DNA from: Paracoccaceae bacterium
GTDB taxonomy: Bacteria; Pseudomonadota; Alphaproteobacteria; Rhodobacterales; Rhodobacteraceae
Direction of reading: 5' to 3'
NCBI GenBank assembly: GCA_003545125.1
Contig: DQCI01000223.1
Coordinates: 45,783-51,351 of the forward strand
DNA length: 5,569 bases
The notes below the pieces were generated by a model that was not told the origin of the DNA, did no database searches, and saw nothing but the letters and a program-made list of their open reading frames with translations. A program made the translations under genes and the position numbers. This document shows positions 3,677 to 5,569 of this stretch, piece after piece. Numbering within the stretch: position 1 is the stretch's first letter; every line of letters starts with the position of its first letter.

Positions 3677-5569
3677 TTACTTGGAGATCAGGACCACGAC
3701 GGAGCGGGGCCGGACCGGATAGCTGCCGCCGGACACGGGCACTTCAGCACCGGCGGGCGTGATGTCTTCTGGGCCTGGGCGGGCGGTGTCGATCACCCGG
3801 TGCCAGCGCCGGCCGTCGAGCGGCGGCAGGGCCATGTCGAGCGGCTCCCAATACATGTTGGCCATGACGTGGATGTCGGTGCCGTCCTCCGGCGCGCCGA
3901 GGGTGAAGCCGAGCACCCGGGCATTGCCGTCGTCCCAGCCGGGGGTATTCAGCTCGGTGCCGTGCCAGGCGATGTCGGTGAGCCCGCGGGCGTTGGTGGC
4001 GCCGTTGAAGTAGCGGTTGCGCATCAGTACCGGATGGCTGCGGCGGAAGCCGATGAGCTCCGACCAGAAGCGCAGCATCTCGCCTTCGCTTTCGACCTTC
4101 GACCAGTCGAACCAGCCGACGGGGTTGTCCTGGCACCAGGCGTTGTTGTTGCCGCCCTGACTGCGGCGCACCTCGTCGCCCATGACCATCATCGGCACGC
4201 CCTGACTGAGCATCAGGAGGGCGGCGAAGTTCTTCACCTGGCGCGCGCGCAGCGCATCGACAGCGGCATCGTCCGTCGGTCCCTCGGCGCCGCAGTTCCA
4301 CGACATGTTGTCGTTCACGCCGTCGCGGTTGTCTTCGCCGTTGGCCCCATTGTGCTTGCCGTTGTAGCTGACCAGATCGTTCAGGGTGAAGCCGTCGTGA
4401 GCCGTGATGAAATTGATCGAGTTCACCGGCGTGTGGCCCGAGCGCTGGTAGAGCCCGGCCGAGCCGCCGATGCGGTCGGCGACGGCGCCGACGACGCCGG
4501 GATCGCCCTTGATGAAGCGGCGCAAATCGTCGCGGTAGACGCCGTTCCACTCGCCCCAGCGAAAGCCCGGGAAATGGCCGACCTGGTAGAGCCCGGCCGC
4601 GTCCCAGGCCTCGGCGATGACCTTGGTGTCGGCCAGCACCTCGTCGAGCTCGATCGACCACAGCACCGGTGGATAACCCATCGGCGCGCCGTCGGGCCCG
4701 CGCGAGAGCACCGAGCCCTCGTCGAAGCGGAAGCCGTCGACATGCATCTCCTCGACCCAGAACCGCAAGGACTCGACGATCAGTTTCTCACCGATCGGGT
4801 GGTTGCAGTTGAAGGTGTTTCCGCAGCCCGTGTAGTCGTAGTAGAAGGCCGGGTTTTCCGGATTGAGATAATAGTAGTTGCGATTGTCGAACCCGCGGAA
4901 CGAGAAGGTCGGGCCCTGATGGTTGCCCTCGTCGGTGTGGTTGAACACGACGTCGAGAATGACTTCGATCCCGGCCTTGTGCAGCGCCTTGACCATGTCG
5001 CGGAACTCGTCGAGATGGCGGCCCTCTTCGGGGGCCGTGCAATAGCCCGGATGCGGGGCGAAATAGGCCATCGTCGAATAGCCCCAGTAGTTGGTCAGAC
5101 GCCCACCCTGTGCAGACTCCGGGGCCGGCCTTTCCTCGCTGTCGTCGAACTGGAACACCGGCAAGAGCTCGACGGCGGTGACGCCGAGCGACTTGAGATA
5201 GGGGATCTTTTGGGTCACGCCGGCGAAGGTGCCGGGGTGTGTCACATCCGCCTCGCCGCCGCGGGTGAAGCCGCCGACATGCATCTCGTAGATCACCGTC
5301 TCTTCGAGCGGGCGGCGCAGCGGTGCGTCGCCTTCCCAGTCGTAGGCATCGGCGTCGATCACCACCGAGCGCATCGCACGTGCGAGGTTGTCGCCGGGCT
5401 GGCAGGCGGCGCCGCGGTTCCAGAGTGCTGTGGAATTGCCGCGCGCATAAGGATCGACCAGCACCTTTTCCGGATCGAACCGGTGCCCCGCGCCCACATC
5501 ACCCGGGCCATTGACCCGGTAGGCATAGTGCAGGCCGGGGCCGGCGCCCTCGACGAAAACGTGCCAGAA
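3677..5569 (-). CDS. glgX: Isoamylase-type glycogen debranching enzyme (GlgX-like, GH13), 5' end missing
   Basis: 630 codons are visible. The frame is open to the right edge (FWHVFVEGAGPGLHYAYRV), so the GTG at 5497 and other internal starts are not the gene start. The enzyme hydrolyses alpha-1,6 branch bonds in glycogen or partly degraded glucan in the cytosol. Counting the first visible codon as 1, what remains of the N-terminal CBM48-like module (YAYRV, GHRFDPEKVLVDPYA) precedes the GH13 barrel. GH13 region I is DVVFNH (206-211). Region II is GFRFD, with nucleophile Asp283. Region III is VIAEAWD, with acid/base Glu320. Region IV is TAHDGFTLNDLVSYN, with His391-Asp392. A C-terminal beta-sandwich ends at PVRPRSVVVLISK. 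The run AEAWDAAGLYQVG and the EWNGVYRDDLRRFIKGD stretch favour the isoamylase/GlgX subgroup over TreX, pullulanase or branching enzyme. FRFDEGS replaces the commoner FRFDLAS. All core catalytic residues are present, so it should be active. It is the most upstream visible gene of the operon, and 36 bases separate it from the AGE-STAS gene. Confidence 0.93.
   Translation of the reverse strand, partial: FWHVFVEGAGPGLHYAYRVNGPGDVGAGHRFDPEKVLVDPYARGNSTALWNRGAACQPGDNLARAMRSVVIDADAYDWEGDAPLRRPLEETVIYEMHVGGFTRGGEADVTHPGTFAGVTQKIPYLKSLGVTAVELLPVFQFDDSEERPAPESAQGGRLTNYWGYSTMAYFAPHPGYCTAPEEGRHLDEFRDMVKALHKAGIEVILDVVFNHTDEGNHQGPTFSFRGFDNRNYYYLNPENPAFYYDYTGCGNTFNCNHPIGEKLIVESLRFWVEEMHVDGFRFDEGSVLSRGPDGAPMGYPPVLWSIELDEVLADTKVIAEAWDAAGLYQVGHFPGFRWGEWNGVYRDDLRRFIKGDPGVVGAVADRIGGSAGLYQRSGHTPVNSINFITAHDGFTLNDLVSYNGKHNGANGEDNRDGVNDNMSWNCGAEGPTDDAAVDALRARQVKNFAALLMLSQGVPMMVMGDEVRRSQGGNNNAWCQDNPVGWFDWSKVESEGEMLRFWSELIGFRRSHPVLMRNRYFNGATNARGLTDIAWHGTELNTPGWDDGNARVLGFTLGAPEDGTDIHVMANMYWEPLDMALPPLDGRRWHRVIDTARPGPEDITPAGAEVPVSGGSYPVRPRSVVVLISK

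Noticed and set aside
5495..5497. GTG as the start of the debranching enzyme
   Set aside because: The frame continues upstream to the window edge and encodes typical GlgX sequence (WHVFVEG, HYAYRV), so the true start is outside the window.

Overview
The window is GC-rich with dense coding and carries five genes, all on the minus strand. Codon third positions are strongly G/C. The left edge holds the start of a TIGR02302/DUF4175-type membrane protein, a family I associate with Alphaproteobacteria. Together with the base composition this suggests an alphaproteobacterium, plausibly near the Rhodobacterales. That placement is inference; there is no rRNA or other marker here.

In the direction of transcription (right to left) the layout is as follows. 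(1) 5569-3677 is an isoamylase-type glycogen debranching enzyme (GlgX-like, GH13) whose N-terminus lies off the right edge. (2) 3640-1496 is an unusual 714-residue protein: an N-terminal beta-rich (OB-like) domain, an N-acylglucosamine 2-epimerase (AGE)-type (alpha/alpha)6 barrel, a short beta segment and a C-terminal STAS-like domain. (3) 1432-1028 is a small, unrecognised two-helix membrane protein with an internal repeat. (4) 996-445 is a DJ-1/PfpI-family protein. (5) After a gene-free stretch (186-444) rich in inverted repeats, 185-1 is the first 61 codons of the TIGR02302-like gene.

Genes 1-4 are separated by only 36, 63 and 31 bases, so they probably form one operon. An 11-bp GC hairpin lies in the widest gap. 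The operon joins an alpha-1,6-glucan debranching enzyme, a probable sugar isomerase/epimerase-fold enzyme with a regulatory-type STAS tail, a membrane protein and a DJ-1-type protein. A reasonable inference is a regulated storage-glucan mobilisation or sugar-processing module in which the AGE-STAS protein is the novel part. No function beyond the debranching step can be stated firmly from sequence alone.

The most interesting item is the OB-like/AGE/STAS fusion. By eye it keeps the AGE-type Arg and both His positions, changes the usual GHxxE motif to GHNLK, and carries Pro-Glu where phosphorylatable STAS proteins have Ser-Ser. The fifth gene is probably a separate transcription unit or at most a distal readthrough gene. 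I found no tRNA, rRNA, CRISPR array, insertion sequence or phage gene.
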